Assembly (NCBI RefSeq): GCF_015354735.1
Contig: NZ_JACEFJ010000010.1
Coordinates: forward strand, 124,001 to 188,000
DNA: 64,000 bases
Reading direction: 5' to 3'
Source of the DNA: Pararhodonellum marinum
GTDB lineage: Bacteria; Bacteroidota; Bacteroidia; Cytophagales; Cyclobacteriaceae
Shown: in pieces, positions 63,504-64,000 of the stretch
Layout: each line of letters begins with the position of its first letter
How positions within the stretch are numbered: position 1 is the first letter of the stretch
Translations under genes and position numbers: made by a program
Notes under the pieces: model-generated
What the model was told of the DNA's origin: nothing
Database searches by the model: none
Seen by the model: only the letters and a program-made list of their open reading frames with translations

Positions 63504-64000
63504 ATGATACAACAACACACCATCTGCCAGTTACTGATTGGTTTAGTCTTTTTAGGCTTGATTTCCTTTCAATCTGCGGCCCAAAAATCCACTTTGCCTA
63601 TTTTGGAGTCCATTCGGCTGAATCAACTGGGGTTCTATCCGGAACAGTCTAAAATCGCTGTTGTCCTTTCCGCGGAAAGTAGGCCTTTTTTTATCAGAGA
63701 CACCAAAGCGAATCGGGTTGTCTTCGAAGGGGAGCTTTCTGAGACCAGGTCAGTCTCTTTTTCTCCAAAAACCACGCGATGGGCCAATTTTTCCGATTTG
63801 AAAGAATCAGGGACATTTGTTCTTGAGTTACCAGGAATTGGAGAGTCATATACTTTTGAGATAAAATCTCAGGTGCATCGTGCTTTGGGCCAAGCCGCAA
63901 TCAAAGCTTTTTATTACCAAAGGGTATCAACTGATCTTCCAGAGGAGTACGCCGGTTTATGGGCAAGGGCAGCAGGTCATCCTGATAATCAGGTATTGGT
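63504..64000 (+). CDS. GH9 cellulase-like glycosidase, N-terminal part (continues past window)
   Basis: Open frame from ATG 63504 to the end of the window. It starts with a signal peptide (LLIGLVFLGLISFQSAAQ). The early-set/Ig-like domain found before GH9 catalytic domains follows: ESIRLNQLGFYPEQSKIAVV, SGTFVLELPGIGESYTFEIK. The linker to the catalytic barrel is QAAIKAFYYQRVSTDLPEEY followed by AGLWARAAGHPD. The catalytic residues lie outside the window. GH9 enzymes attack beta-1,4-glucans or related glycans; the actual substrate is open. Confidence 0.85.
   Translation, partial: MIQQHTICQLLIGLVFLGLISFQSAAQKSTLPILESIRLNQLGFYPEQSKIAVVLSAESRPFFIRDTKANRVVFEGELSETRSVSFSPKTTRWANFSDLKESGTFVLELPGIGESYTFEIKSQVHRALGQAAIKAFYYQRVSTDLPEEYAGLWARAAGHPDNQVL

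Overview
The window reads as a chromosomal segment of a Bacteroidota bacterium, most likely a marine or saline member of the Cytophagales/Cyclobacteriaceae. This rests on content seen in the sequence: a SusC/SusD pair next to an ECF sigma factor, many lipoproteins with a short lipobox, LytTR and TlpA proteins of Bacteroidota type, five formylglycine sulfatases, GH3/GH43/GH130/GH140/GH9-type enzymes and a CE15 esterase. I see no rRNA, tRNA, CRISPR array, prophage or intact insertion sequence. The genus is inference.

Layout. (1) 0-9.8 kb: the 3' part of a BglX-like GH3 gene; a minus-strand unit LytTR regulator - acyltransferase - serine hydrolase; a plus-strand GH130 and ROK kinase pair behind a duplicated leader; and a minus-strand GH43-type lipoprotein with a terminator. 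(2) 9.9-16.3 kb: a three-gene signalling cassette bracketed by two same-orientation copies of an intergenic repeat array. It comprises a cyclic-nucleotide-binding histidine kinase, a receiver fused to a redox flavoprotein scaffold that lacks the expected active-site cysteines, and a triple-PAS adenylyl-cyclase-like protein. (3) 16.5-38.6 kb: a polysaccharide utilisation locus. It starts with an ECF sigma factor, a shortened FecR-like anti-sigma stub, SusC and SusD. A long plus-strand run follows: three sulfatases, one sulfatase relic, two TIM-barrel glycosidase-like lipoproteins, a GH140/DUF4038 enzyme, a PhoD-like phosphoesterase, an isomerase-like barrel, an SGNH hydrolase and a Gfo/Idh/MocA oxidoreductase.

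(4) 38.9-50.5 kb: accessory ground with much gene decay. It holds a DUF502 protein, an FAD oxidoreductase, a cut-down nucleotidyltransferase pair, a fourth sulfatase, a PQQ-type sugar dehydrogenase, HicAB, remnants of a second TlpA-like gene and a second PQQ-dehydrogenase-like gene, a sulfide:quinone reductase-like enzyme, a TlpA-like lipoprotein and a truncated DUF1016 gene. (5) 50.7-64 kb: a fifth sulfatase, an unknown membrane protein divergent from an MG2-like/TonB-plug protein without a barrel, a CE15 esterase, a 1278-residue fusion (DUF6807 + dehydrogenase propeller + HEAT-like + cytochrome c), a small membrane protein, a frameshifted FG-GAP/VCBS relic and the start of a GH9 gene.

Working together (inference): SusC/SusD import oligosaccharides released by secreted sulfatases, glycosidases and esterases. 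GH3, GH130, GH43 and ROK enzymes would finish the degradation and phosphorylate sugars. The substrate is probably a sulfated, perhaps uronate-containing polysaccharide, but its identity cannot be read from the sequence. The most novel-looking element is the cAMP/redox-scaffold signalling cassette at 10.4-15.7 kb.
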